Shown: piece by piece, positions 1 to 8,700 of the stretch
How positions within the stretch are numbered: position 1 is the first letter of the stretch
Layout: every line of letters begins with the position of its first letter
Assembly (NCBI GenBank): GCA_902797455.1
Contig: CADBTE010000235.1
Location: 1 to 19,074, forward strand
DNA: 19,074 bases
Reading direction: 5' to 3'
DNA from: an uncultured Planctomycetota bacterium
Lineage (GTDB): Bacteria > Planctomycetota > Planctomycetia > Pirellulales > Thermoguttaceae
The notes under the pieces: model-generated
What the model saw: the letters and a program-made list of their open reading frames with translations, nothing else
What the model was told of the DNA's origin: nothing
The model's database searches: none
Program-made: the position numbers and the translations under genes

Positions 1-333
1 CGTTCCGCCGGCGGCCGCGCGCCGCTGGGGATCACCGACGGCCGGGGGATTATGTTCGTCGGCCACGACGGCGAAATTTTCCCGGCGGGATTCCTCCCGA
101 TTGTCTGCGGGAAGTTCCCCAACGACTCGGTGATCGAGACCTACCAAAACCACCCCGTCTTCCGTGCCCTGCACGACCCAAACAACTACCGAGGCCGCTG
201 CGGGAAGTGCCGGCACCGATTCATCTGCGGCGGCAGCCGCGCCCGGGCGTTTGCCTTATCGGGCGACTGCCTCGCCGAAGAGCCGGACTGCTTTGATGAG
301 CGCAGCGGGGGGCTGTTCTCGCCGGAGGAATAA
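1..333 (+). CDS. Radical SAM/SPASM domain protein, TIGR04053-like (3' end only)
   Basis: This is the C-terminal 110 codons of a gene whose start lies before the window; the frame is open from base 1 to the TAA at 331-333. The fragment matches the SPASM-type tail of TIGR04053-like radical SAM proteins: a GxIFPAGFLP stretch, then VCG, CGKC, FICGG and GDCLAEEPDC. These cysteines would ligate auxiliary iron-sulfur clusters. The radical SAM core with its CxxxCxxC motif is outside the window. Related proteins are often annotated near heme or peptide-modification genes, but the substrate of this subgroup is not established and cannot be read here. The gene ends about 105 bases before a bidirectional terminator and converges with lpxA. 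The SPASM-like tail is clear; the exact subfamily is from memory. Confidence 0.8.
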   Translation, partial: RSAGGRAPLGITDGRGIMFVGHDGEIFPAGFLPIVCGKFPNDSVIETYQNHPVFRALHDPNNYRGRCGKCRHRFICGGSRARAFALSGDCLAEEPDCFDERSGGLFSPEE

Positions 334-439
334 GCGGCAGCCTGTTCGCTTAGATTACAAATACTTTTAACAAAAGTCCTTGTCCGTTTCCAATATTGTC
401 CTGGTTATCCCCCAAAACGCAGGGGAGGACCTAAAAAGC

Positions 440-473
440 AAAAAAGCCCCTCCTGAACAGGGGGGGCTTTTTT
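440..473. terminator. Bidirectional rho-independent terminator
   Basis: An 8-bp stem, GCCCCTCC (446-453) with GGGGGGGC (460-467, one G-T wobble), has a six-base loop. It is preceded by an A-run (440-445) and followed by a T-run (468-473), so it can work on both strands. It sits between the convergent radical SAM gene and lpxA, where a shared terminator is expected. Confidence 0.85.
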
Positions 474-502
474 GTCGTGTCTTTGGAGAACGCCAGGGAA
501 AA

Positions 503-1390
503 TTATCTTTCCTCCCCAACGACATGCAGCCGAATCGTGTCGGGCATCCCCTCGGCTTCCTGGGTTTCGTTTTCTTTCGTCTGAAGATCGGCCTTGCCTC
601 GGGTTCGGGTACCGCTGTGACGCGCGGTGATGATACCGCGGGTGGTCGAGGAGATGAAGTTGGCCATCTCCAGTCCCGGGCCGCTGGTGTACTGCTCCTC
701 GATCTTTTTGACGATCTCGCACCAGGGGAGATCTTTGGAGTAAAGGATCTTGTAGACTCCTTTGAGAATCTTGCGCTCTTCCGTCGTGTATTTAGCGCGG
801 CGCAGACCGACTAAATTCAGTCCGACCGCCTGGCTGGTCACCCCATCGACCATGACGAACGGCGGAACGTCTTTGACGATATGGGCCTGACCGCCAACCA
901 TCGCCAGCGACCCGATGCGGCAGTACTGGTGAATACCAACGGCGCCGGAGATGTTCGCGCGCGCGCCGACGGAGACATGCCCGGCCAGCATGACGTTGTT
1001 CGCCATAATCACCCCATCCGCCACGTGGCAGTCATGCGCGATATGGACGTTCACCATCAGCATGCAGTCATCCCCCATCTCGGTGGCATCCCCCTCGTTC
1101 ATCGAACGGTGGATCGTCACATTCTCGCGGATGACGTTGCCGCTGCCGATATTGACACGGCTGTTCACCTCGTCAATCCCCGTGCATTGGGGAAGCCCGC
1201 CGATGACGACCCCCTCAAAGATGTGGTTCGACCTCCCCATCGTCGTGCCGTTTTTGATCGTCACGCGTGACTCCAGGATACATCCATCACCGATCACGAC
1301 GTCGTCCTCGATCACGCAGAACGGCCCGATCTGGACGTCCCGGCCGATTTTGGCCTTCGGACTGACGATTGCCATAGGGTGAATATACAC
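503..1390 (-). CDS. lpxA: Acyl-ACP--UDP-N-acetylglucosamine O-acyltransferase (LpxA)
   Basis: LpxA catalyses the first step of lipid A synthesis, moving a 3-hydroxyacyl chain from ACP to O3 of UDP-GlcNAc in the cytoplasm. Residues 1-190 form the hexapeptide-repeat left-handed beta-helix (IHPMAIVSPKAKIG, IGPFCVI, NVIRENVTIHR). The catalytic histidine is H119 in NVHIAHDC, equivalent to E. coli H125; H138 (LAGHVSV) and H154 (IHQYC) match further active-site histidines. The residue aligned to the E. coli G173 chain-length ruler is G167, which suggests a long (C14 or longer) acyl chain; that is inference. I chose the GTG start because GGGAAAGG lies 8 bases upstream and MYIHP matches the family N-terminus; an ATG five codons in is the alternative. 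At 295 residues it is about 30 longer than typical, owing to a charged C-terminal tail. No other lpx gene is in the window. Confidence 0.95.
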   Translation of the reverse strand: MYIHPMAIVSPKAKIGRDVQIGPFCVIEDDVVIGDGCILESRVTIKNGTTMGRSNHIFEGVVIGGLPQCTGIDEVNSRVNIGSGNVIRENVTIHRSMNEGDATEMGDDCMLMVNVHIAHDCHVADGVIMANNVMLAGHVSVGARANISGAVGIHQYCRIGSLAMVGGQAHIVKDVPPFVMVDGVTSQAVGLNLVGLRRAKYTTEERKILKGVYKILYSKDLPWCEIVKKIEEQYTSGPGLEMANFISSTTRGIITARHSGTRTRGKADLQTKENETQEAEGMPDTIRLHVVGEER

Positions 1391-1654
1391 GTTGTTTGCC
1401 TTTCCCTGCTTTGAGTGGGGGAATACGGAAGGCCCCGAATGAAACGGCCCAGTAACGTTCCCTGGCGCTGCAAAGCGCGGTTCCTTATCCGTGAACCGAA
1501 CCTACAAAAACTCACGCGCCATTATACATGTTTACGCCGCCTTGCCCAATAGGGATTTCATTCGGCGGACATTTCCTGAGATTTCGCCTTTCCATCAGGT
1601 CAATGCGCGCGGATCGTTCCGATTGTAACGACCGACAGCTCATTGCCTGAAAGC
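1391..1654 (-). other. lpxA upstream region with two small hairpins in the leader
   Basis: This 264-base gap between the sigma-like gene and lpxA carries a good minus-strand promoter at 1521-1549. The deduced leader of about 125 bases contains two adjacent small inverted repeats: GCGCT/AGCGC at 1465-1478 and CGGTTC/GAACCG at 1478-1498. Their stems are only 5-6 bp and their role is unknown. I see no further gene here apart from a 22-codon reading frame at 1600-1668 that starts inside the sigma-like gene. Confidence 0.45.
1521..1549 (-). promoter_or_regulatory. Sigma-70-type promoter for lpxA
   Basis: On the minus strand TTGGGC (1544-1549) is followed after 17 bases by a perfect TATAAT (1521-1526). 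The predicted start of transcription is near 1514, giving a leader of about 125 bases before the lpxA GTG. Only the first three bases of the -35 fit well, but the exact -10, ideal spacing and correct placement make it credible. Confidence 0.6.
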
Positions 1655-1963
1655 TCAATGGTCATCATATAGGAGAAACGCGACAACCAGCCGACGGGTC
1701 ATGACAACCAGCCAGGTGGAGAGGAGAGATTTTTGATCAAAATCACGCAGCAGCTCGTAGTTGTTATAGCGCAGCGCGCGAAAGACCGCCTCGCACAGAT
1801 CAACCCGTTCCGAGGCGGTGAGCGTCAGACGACGGATCGCCATCGTCTGATCAATCACATGGAGAACCAGCCCCATAAACCGATCGACAAAATCTTCCCA
1901 GGCGTTGGGGGCCGAACGAAGGCAGCTGTCCAACAGAGGATAATCGATTTCGGTCGAGCTCAT
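1655..1963 (-). CDS. Region-2-only sigma-70-like protein
   Basis: This 102-residue protein resembles the N-terminal half of an ECF-type sigma factor. WEDFVDRFMGLVLHVI (about 22-37) looks like region 2.1. DLCEAVFRALRYNNYELL (about 55-72) followed by STWLVVMTRRLVV (about 82-94) looks like regions 2.2-2.4. The protein then stops seven residues later, with no region 4. Related planctomycete sequences that I remember continue well past the ARRxVV motif, so this one is either truncated or a stand-alone core-RNAP-binding protein. The stop (TGA at 1655-1657) is clean, and the following DNA has no frame resembling region 4. It lies 86 bases downstream of the barrel gene on the same strand and may share its transcript. 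No strong ribosome site precedes the ATG. The sigma-like call is moderate and the function is open. Confidence 0.6.
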   Translation of the reverse strand: MSSTEIDYPLLDSCLRSAPNAWEDFVDRFMGLVLHVIDQTMAIRRLTLTASERVDLCEAVFRALRYNNYELLRDFDQKSLLSTWLVVMTRRLVVAFLLYDDH

Positions 1964-2049
1964 CTCGGTTTTGTATCGTTTCTATCCCAGATTCCCAGGC
2001 GCTTGGCTTCAATAATCGTATTTTCGCTCTTTTTTGGGGAGCAAAACAA

Positions 2050-3738
2050 TCACCACATCAGCGCCGCGCCGAGAGTACCGAAGTGCTGACTTAAGTATTT
2101 GTTCTTCATGAAGTCGTAGTTGGCGAAGATCATAAACGACGGTACGATCGTCCAGTCGATCTCCCCGCCAATCAACGCCCAGTCGCGCCCCATCGTGTTC
2201 CCCTGGATCGTCGTTGTGTACAGGGGGATCGCCGCGGAACCAACCTCGACGTCGGTATCGCCATAGATGCCGTTAAGGAACTCGTGGACCCATCCGCCGC
2301 GAACCACGCCGCGCAGGCGCATATCCCCAGGATAGAGGTCGATTGACAGATCGGCCCCCAGGTTCGAGCGCAAGCTGTGATAATCCTTCTTTTTGTAGAC
2401 ATAGTGCCCGCCGCGCGCGGTATTCCCTTTCGCCTCCGTTCGGTAGAGGAAGGTGTAATCGAGCTGACCACGCGGGGTGATCGTGAACGGCGCCAGGCGG
2501 AAGTTCGCCCCGCGCTCAAAAGAAAGCCCCGCCAGATAGACGTCGTACTTGCTGTCGAGCGAGTCGGCGTCCTGATCTTCGTTGATGGTCGTTCTTTGGG
2601 TCTCGATACCCTCGGGAGTCGTCGGAGTGTACCAGCCGTCGGGATACTCATCGGTCCCCTCGGCCGCGTGGGTTGTCTTGTCGTAAGTCTGCGTCTCGGT
2701 GAGATTCTCCACAAACTTGCTGACGCCGGCCTCGCTGATCTTCTCGGCCGAGGTGACACGGTTGTATCCGCCGCGGATCGTCCCGATATTGTAGGTGAAT
2801 TCGTCGCCAAACTGGTGATAGATACCAAGGATGTGATTCTTCGACTGAAGGTTCGCGTTGTAGACTCCTTTGTAGTTGGCACTCACCGAGTAGGTGTCCC
2901 GATACGCGTCAAAGAACTCCTCCTCGGTCACGGGCGAGTACTTGCCGGTGGCGATCATCTCGCCCTCGGGGGTCAGCCGTGTCATGTTGTTGAGGAGGTA
3001 TTCCCACGTATAATTCTCGGTCACACCCTTGATCTTGGTGTTCTGATAGGAGTAAAACAGGCCGCTTCGGCAGTCGCACGAACAGAACAGATCCAATCCG
3101 ACCAGTCCACCATACTGTTCCGTGTCGTAACCGGCAGTTTCGTAGTGGTCCTTGATCGTTCCGCCGCCGGCGGTCACCCCGCCCCAAAGCGAATAAATCA
3201 GTGTGCCGGGATCACCGTATTCCGCCATCTGACCGCGGAAAATATTGCCGTATCCCGCCGAACCCTGATAGATCGGCATATTGTTCTGGTAGAGCGACTG
3301 CTCGTAGGCCGGCGCGTAACCCGGCCCGTAGGGAGCGGTGTCCATTCCCCCGGTCGACCAGTTCGCCCCCGGATTGCCGTAAGCCGACCCGTTCGGAACC
3401 GCGGCGCCTCCTCCGATACCGGCGTCGTCGTAGTAGGTGACCAGCTGAACCCCCCGCAGATGATCGTAGACCTGATTCATCAGCAGGAAATTGTTCATGA
3501 AGTTGAACGATACGCCATCCGCGGTGATTCGGCCGAGAGACTCATGGGAAGCGGGGGTGGAGAAGGTGGTTACCTTGTTTTTCTCCGCTTCGGTGAGCCA
3601 CGGTTCGGTCGGCAGGTCTGATGAGTCATCGCCGCCATCTTGCGCTCGAACATAACCCGACGACAGCGCGGGTATCAGACACGCGCCGACAATCAGACCG
3701 AACGTCAGTTTCCACACAGATGTTAACGAAACCTTCAT
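2050..3738 (-). CDS. Autotransporter-type outer-membrane beta-barrel protein
   Basis: Counting from the upstream ATG at 3744, residues 1-34 are a Sec signal peptide (hydrophobic FGLIVGACLIPALSS, likely cleavage after VRA). Residues 35-180 are a short Gly/Tyr/Asn-rich surface or linker part. Residues about 181-564 read as a beta-barrel of the autotransporter kind, with alternating polar and hydrophobic strands, a SLRSNLGADLSIDL strand, VRGGWVHEF, and a final tryptophan (GTLGAALMW), typical of barrels folded by the BAM machinery. I prefer the ATG at 3738 because GGGA sits six bases before it, whereas it abuts the ATG at 3744. A cysteine cluster CSCDC (221-225) is unusual inside a barrel. No classical long passenger with beta-helix repeats is present. 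It could equally be a planctomycete porin-like family. The envelope location is likely; the role is unknown. Confidence 0.7.
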   Translation of the reverse strand: MKVSLTSVWKLTFGLIVGACLIPALSSGYVRAQDGGDDSSDLPTEPWLTEAEKNKVTTFSTPASHESLGRITADGVSFNFMNNFLLMNQVYDHLRGVQLVTYYDDAGIGGGAAVPNGSAYGNPGANWSTGGMDTAPYGPGYAPAYEQSLYQNNMPIYQGSAGYGNIFRGQMAEYGDPGTLIYSLWGGVTAGGGTIKDHYETAGYDTEQYGGLVGLDLFCSCDCRSGLFYSYQNTKIKGVTENYTWEYLLNNMTRLTPEGEMIATGKYSPVTEEEFFDAYRDTYSVSANYKGVYNANLQSKNHILGIYHQFGDEFTYNIGTIRGGYNRVTSAEKISEAGVSKFVENLTETQTYDKTTHAAEGTDEYPDGWYTPTTPEGIETQRTTINEDQDADSLDSKYDVYLAGLSFERGANFRLAPFTITPRGQLDYTFLYRTEAKGNTARGGHYVYKKKDYHSLRSNLGADLSIDLYPGDMRLRGVVRGGWVHEFLNGIYGDTDVEVGSAAIPLYTTTIQGNTMGRDWALIGGEIDWTIVPSFMIFANYDFMKNKYLSQHFGTLGAALMW

Positions 3739-3758
3739 AAGCATTCCCGCTGCTGTTG

Positions 3759-3790
3759 GTTTGAATCAATATCGGTTTGGATCAATATCG
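3759..3790. repeat. Tandem 16-bp repeat in the barrel gene leader
   Basis: GTTTGAATCAATATCG (3759-3774) is followed directly by GTTTGGATCAATATCG (3775-3790), with one mismatch. The pair lies 20-50 bases upstream of the barrel start codon, where tandem half-sites could bind a regulator or form part of the promoter or leader. It may also be simple slippage. Confidence 0.75.
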
Positions 3791-3963
3791 CTTGCTCCCC
3801 ATGCTTCGACAAAACGCCTGCCAGAGGAAAAAGCGGCTGATTCTCCCAATTTTCTCCGGGAAGGTAAAGAGCAACTTGGGCGTTTTTTCTGATTTTCCCC
3901 AAAATTTTTTCAAAATGGGCCGACGGGGGGAAGCCACGCGTGAGGGAAGATCACGCCGGGCGG

Positions 3964-3994
3964 TTGACTTTTTCCACGCGAACCACAAAATAAT
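3964..3994 (+). promoter_or_regulatory. Possible promoter for the lutC-like gene
   Basis: TTGACT (3964-3969, five of six to the -35 consensus) and AATAAT (3989-3994, five of six to the -10) are spaced by 19 bases, slightly long. The leader to the ATG at 4057 would be about 55 bases. Confidence 0.4.
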
Positions 3995-4056
3995 GGTGTT
4001 CGGGAAGAGCGCCTTTCGCTCGAAGAGAATATCAACTAAAAAATAGAGGACTCCCA

Positions 4057-4734
4057 ATGGCCACACGCGATGAAATTCTTGGCTCCATTAAAGCAGCGCT
4101 CAGCAACGGGAAGAGCGATCCGGCTCGTCCCGAAGCGCCGCAGGTCTGGCCGATCGAGAACCTCTCCAAAGAGCAGCTCTTCGAGAAATTCTCCGTCTCG
4201 CTGAGCGCCGTGGCAGGTCAGGCGCGCCTTTGCGCCGACAAAGCCGAGGCGGCCAAACAGATCGCCGAGCTCCTGGCCTCCCTTGGGCAGGAGCTCACCG
4301 TCGGGGTGAAGCCGGGCTTCCCGATCGCGAGGGAAGTCGCCGACAGCTTCTCGGGAAAATTGACCCTTATCGATCCCCCGGAAGACCCGGACGCCGATCC
4401 GAAGGTGATCGAAAAGTACGCCGCTTCGCTGGTCGGGGCCGAATTCCTGCTGGCCGATACCGGATCGGCGGCTATCCGCTCGCATTCCTCGTTTGAACGG
4501 CTTCTTTGCTACCTCCCCCCGGTCTGCCTGATTGTCGCCCCCAAAAGCGCCCTGCGTGAACATCTCCCCGCCGCTTGGGGCGAGATCAACAGCGCCCTGT
4601 CCGGCGACAGCCGCCCGACGGGGGAACTTCTCCTGATGACCGGCCCGAGCCGGACCGCCGATATCGAGAAGATCCTGATCCTTGGTGTCCACGGGCCGAA
4701 GAAGGTGGTGGTCTTTGTTATCGATAACGAGTAA
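4057..4734 (+). CDS. lutC: LUD-domain protein, LutC-like
   Basis: A 225-residue protein of the LutC/LUD (former DUF162) family. In B. subtilis LutC works with LutA and LutB to oxidise L-lactate to pyruvate. The LUD fold spans roughly 75-222, with a conserved ADTGSAAIRS segment (134-143), LPP (153-155), TGPSRTADIEKILILGVHGP (195-214) and a hydrophobic VVVFVIDN end. The N-terminal 60 residues are helical, as in the family. GAGG lies seven bases before the ATG. No lutA or lutB neighbours are present, so a lactate role is by homology only; solitary LUD proteins are common and poorly understood. pyrF follows after 45 bases on the same strand, so the two are probably cotranscribed. Confidence 0.88.
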   Translation: MATRDEILGSIKAALSNGKSDPARPEAPQVWPIENLSKEQLFEKFSVSLSAVAGQARLCADKAEAAKQIAELLASLGQELTVGVKPGFPIAREVADSFSGKLTLIDPPEDPDADPKVIEKYAASLVGAEFLLADTGSAAIRSHSSFERLLCYLPPVCLIVAPKSALREHLPAAWGEINSALSGDSRPTGELLLMTGPSRTADIEKILILGVHGPKKVVVFVIDNE

Positions 4735-4779
4735 GACTCTTCACGAAAAGGATCTATAGTCACGAAGGCGATCATAGGT

Positions 4780-5691
4780 ATGACAAAGGTTTTTTCTGAA
4801 AGATTGGCCGCGGCGGTTCGCGCGAAGAAGACCCCGGTGATGGTCGGGCTCGACCCGCGCTGGGAGCTCCTCCCCGAGGTGTTCACCGAGGGGAAAGACC
4901 CTTCCGACCGCGCTTCGGTCGCGGAAGCGTTCGAACTCTTCTGCAAGGCGGTGGTCGATATCGTCGCCCCAATGGTCCCGATCGTCAAACCGCAGGCGGC
5001 CTTCTTCGAGCAGTACGGTCCGGTCGGGATGCTCACCCTTGGGAAAGTAATCCGCTACGCCCGAAACAAGGGGCTGCTGGTCCTGCTTGACGGAAAAAGA
5101 AACGACATCGGCTCCACGGCGCAGGCATACGCCGCCGGGCTGCTCGGGGAACACAGCCCCTGGGGGGCCGACGCGCTGACGGTCAACCCCTATCTGGGGG
5201 GGGACAGCCTAGAGCCGTTCATCACGGCGGCCAAACAGCGTGAGGCGGGGATCTTCGTCTTGGTCAAAACATCGAACCCCGGGGGGGGGCTCTTCCAAGA
5301 CCTGGTTGCCGACGGCAAGCCGCTGTATCGGCATGTCGCTGACTATATCGCCTCGCTCTCGGCGGGGCTCGGTGGTTACGGCGAAGTTGGCGCGGTGGTC
5401 GGCGCCACTTGGCCCGAACAGCTCGCCGAACTGCGCGTGGCGATGCCAAACAGCTGGCTGCTGATTCCCGGCTACGGCAGCCAGGGAGGGGCCGCCAAGG
5501 ATGTCGCCGCGGCTTTCGACGCCGACGGTCTGGGGGCGGTGATCAATAACTCACGGGGAATACTCTTCGCCCACCGCAGGAAAGAATACGAAAAGTATGG
5601 TTCGGCCCACTGGGAAAAGGCGGTCGAGGCGGCTGCCGGCGCGATGATCGCCGCGCTGGCCGGGGAGACCCGCGCCGGGCGGCTGAAATAG
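4780..5691 (+). CDS. pyrF: Orotidine 5'-phosphate decarboxylase, type 2
   Basis: PyrF decarboxylates OMP to UMP, the last step of de novo pyrimidine synthesis in the cytoplasm. At 303 residues it fits the longer type 2 subfamily (TIGR02127). Residues 21-27 (MVGLDPR) carry the first substrate-binding Asp, and LLDGKRNDIGSTA (102-114) holds the catalytic D104-K106-D109 set. LTVNPYLGGDSLEPF (133-147), VLVKTSNPGG (160-169), VVGAT (206-210), LIPGYGSQGG (228-237) and the phosphate-binding GAVINNSRGIL (252-262) follow in the expected order. The start codon has only a weak AGG just upstream. It sits 45 bases after the lutC-like gene and ends before a strong bidirectional terminator. The catalytic residues are intact, so I expect it to be active. 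Confidence 0.95.
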   Translation: MTKVFSERLAAAVRAKKTPVMVGLDPRWELLPEVFTEGKDPSDRASVAEAFELFCKAVVDIVAPMVPIVKPQAAFFEQYGPVGMLTLGKVIRYARNKGLLVLLDGKRNDIGSTAQAYAAGLLGEHSPWGADALTVNPYLGGDSLEPFITAAKQREAGIFVLVKTSNPGGGLFQDLVADGKPLYRHVADYIASLSAGLGGYGEVGAVVGATWPEQLAELRVAMPNSWLLIPGYGSQGGAAKDVAAAFDADGLGAVINNSRGILFAHRRKEYEKYGSAHWEKAVEAAAGAMIAALAGETRAGRLK

Positions 5692-5716
5692 CGCTATCCA
5701 TCCCTTTTGCCATAAT

Positions 5717-5748
5717 AAAAAAACAAGCCCTTTGGGGGCTTGTTTTTT
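5717..5748. terminator. Bidirectional rho-independent terminator
   Basis: A perfect 10-bp stem AAACAAGCCC (5721-5730) / GGGCTTGTTT (5736-5745) has a five-base loop. It is flanked by an A-run on the left and a T-run (5743-5748) on the right, and sits between the convergent pyrF and the large lipid-enzyme gene. Confidence 0.9.
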
Positions 5749-5772
5749 GTCCTTTACGGCCGGCGGCCGACT

Positions 5773-8700
5773 TTACTCGTTTTCCACCTCGCGGATCGCC
5801 TCCACCAGGGTGTCGATCGTCATCTTCAGCTCGTCGATCGAGTGAGCGCTGGTGAGGAAGAACCGGATACGAGCGGCTTTCTCCTCAACGGCCGGGTGAA
5901 GAATCGGGTTGGCGTTGATGCCGTGGTCGAAGAGGTACTTCGAAATCTTAAGGCACTTCATCGAGTTGCCAATGATGATCGGGATTACCCCGGTTTCGGT
6001 CGCCAGTCCAGTATCCAAGCCGTTCTTCTGTGCGTACTCTTTGAAGAACCGGCCGTTTTGACGAAGCTTCTCACACCGCTGCGGTTCACGCTCGAGGAGT
6101 TTGAGCGCGGCCAGTGCCGCGGCGGCGACCGGCGGGGCCATCGCGGCGCTGAAAACAAACGCCGGCGTGGTGTACTTCATGTAGCTGATCATCTCTTTGC
6201 GGCCCGAGACGTAACCACCGCAGGCGCCGAGGGTCTTGCTGAGGGTACACATCCAGATCTCGACATCTTTGCGGTCGACGTTGAAAAATTCGCCGATCCC
6301 GCGGCCGGTCTTCCCGAGAACACCGAGAGAATGGGCCTCGTCGATCATCATCATCGCCTTGTGCTTTTTCTTCAGCTCGATGAAACGGGGCAGATCGGGA
6401 TAGTCGCCATCCATGCTATAGACCCCCTCACAGATAATCAAAACTCGGCGGTACCTGTTCCTGTGCTTCGTCAGGATCTGATCGACCGCGTCACAGTCGT
6501 TGTGGGGGAAAGGACGATGGCGGGCACCCGAGAGGATACTCCCCTGAACCAGGGAGTTATGAGACAGGGCGTCGTGGAGAATCAAATCCTCGGGCCCCAT
6601 GAAGTGGCCGATGGTACTCTCGTTCGTCTGGTGCCCCGCCGTAAAGGTGAGAGTATCCTCGGTCCCCAAAAAGCGGGAGATCTCGTTCTCGAGATCGACA
6701 TGAACCGGTTTGGTTCCCGAAACGATACGGCTGGCCGAAGCACTCGTCCCATACCGGGCCGCCGCCTCCTGCGCCGCCTTGATGACGATCGGATCGCAGC
6801 TGGCGTTGATATAGTTGTAGGTGGCGAAATTGAGGTACTTCTTCCCGTTGATGATCGTCACATCGTTCGTCTGGCCGGCATGAACGTCAAAGAAATGGTT
6901 CAGTTTGGTCGATTCGAGCAGTTCCATCCTCCGCTTGAAGGCGATGTACTCGGGAAATTGGGTAAAATCACAGGCGGAATCGTCCACCTTATAGGTCTTA
7001 TGCTCGTCGACCCTCGGACCGGTTCCAAGATACTTCTGAACCGCGGCAACCACCTCGCGGCCGGTATTGATATCGGGCAGAATCGATTCGGGAAACTGAC
7101 CGCCGAAATGGTCTTCCAGCGATGCCAATATCTCCATTCTTTCCAAAGAATCGAGCCCCAGTTCGGTGATATCGGTATCGATCGTCAGATCTTTAGCCCG
7201 TTCTTTGGCTACCTTGCGAACCTCATCCAACACAATCTTGGCTGTCTTGGTGAAGTCCATCGCGGCGACTTGCTGCGGCGTCAGTGTTTTTTCCAGATCC
7301 TCCGGGGTACTTCTGCCTACCGCGAAGATCTTCGTGAAATCGTCTTCCGAATCTTCATCGTTGTCCTTGAGCAGGGCCGCGTTCGGGTCGTACCCCATCG
7401 GGTTATCAGAGTCGTCGTACGAACCGAGCCCCGGTCCCTTCGAGGCAACTTTCTTCTCGCCATCGCAAGAAAGTGACCAGCGGGCCTTCTCAACCAGAGT
7501 CCCCCGGAGGAAACCGTCACGGCAGGCGTGACGCTGGATTTTGCCGCTGGAGGTTTTCGGAATAGAACCGGCCTGGACCAGAACGATCGTGTCGATCGGC
7601 ACCTCATGTTCCAAGGCGATCGCCTTGCGAACCTCGGCGAAGATATCCGGAGCGTCGTAGTCCTTAAAGCGCCGCTCCACCTCTTGGACCAAGACGAGTT
7701 TCTCGTCCCGATCGTCGCCGAGCATAAAGGCGCCGCCGGCATTGGGACGCAGAAGCGGGTGGGCGTTCTGCGCCGTCATCTCGATATCCTGCGGATAGAG
7801 ATTGACACCGCGCAAAATGATGAGGTCTTTGATACGGCCGGTCACGTACAGTTCACCCGCGGAGATAAAACCAAGGTCGCCGGTGCGCATGAACGGCCCC
7901 TCCTTGGTATCGGAGGTGAAGGCGTGGAAGGTCGCCTCGGTCGCCTCGGGGTTCTTCCAGTAGCCGGCCGCCACACTGGGGGACGATGTCCAAATCTCAC
8001 CGACGCGGTTCTCGGGACAGACGTTGAGCGTCGCCGGATCGACGATTCGGACAGTCTGGTCCAAAATAACGCGTCCGCTGGAAACCAGCCGCTTTACGTG
8101 TTCGGTCCCCGGGATGGCGTCGACGGCGTTGTCGGCGGCCAGCGCGTCGGCGTCGACCGTCTTGATCACCGGCGGGAGACGTTTGACGCCGCCGGTAACG
8201 ATCAATGTACCCTCGGCCAGCCCAAAACAGGGATAGAACGCCTCGTATCGGAAGCCGGCCGGCTCAAATTTCTTCGCGAACCGCTCGAGAGTCTCGGCCT
8301 GGACCGGCTCGGCGCCGTTGAACGCCACCTGCCACGACGACAGATCGAGTTGGGCGACCTGCTCGTCTTTGATTTTCTGGACGCACATGTCGTAGGCGAA
8401 ATTCGGCCCGCCGCTGGTGGTGGCATGGTAGCGGGAGATCGCGTCCAGCCAGCGGAATGGCTTCAGAAGGAACGACAGCGGAGACATCAAGTAGTTCGTC
8501 CGCCCACAATAGACCGGCTGAATCACCCCGCCGATGAGCCCCATATCGTGGTAGCTCGGGAGCCAGAAAACCCCCAAACTGCTGCGCGTGTGCTCGAAAC
8601 CGGTCTGAATCAGCAGCGAATTGTGGAGCATGTTCCCATGGGTGAGCATCACCCCCTTCGGCGTCCCCGTGGACCCAGAGGTATACTGCAGGAACGCCAG

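Larger units (their letters stand above)
3745..4056. other. Divergent intergenic region between barrel gene and lutC-like gene
   Basis: About 312 bases with no credible gene. It holds a 16-bp tandem repeat near the barrel start, T-rich and A-rich runs around 3880-3915, and a possible promoter for the lutC-like gene at 3964-3994. Short frames on both strands here have no recognisable content. Confidence 0.6.

Noticed and set aside
2012..2045. Possible terminator after the barrel gene
   Set aside because: GCTC/GAGC arms around an A/T stretch give only a four-base stem with poor extension; not convincing as a terminator.
2377..3621. A 414-codon plus-strand open frame
   Set aside because: Antisense to the barrel gene, which has a signal peptide and barrel strands in its own frame.
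4036..4692. A 218-codon minus-strand frame
   Set aside because: Antisense to the lutC-like gene, which has the conserved LUD motifs and a ribosome site.
5740..7476. A 578-codon plus-strand open frame
   Set aside because: It is antisense to the C-terminal half of the lipid enzyme, whose minus-strand frame has clear ACP and AONS motifs; the plus-strand translation has no recognisable domain and reflects codon bias.
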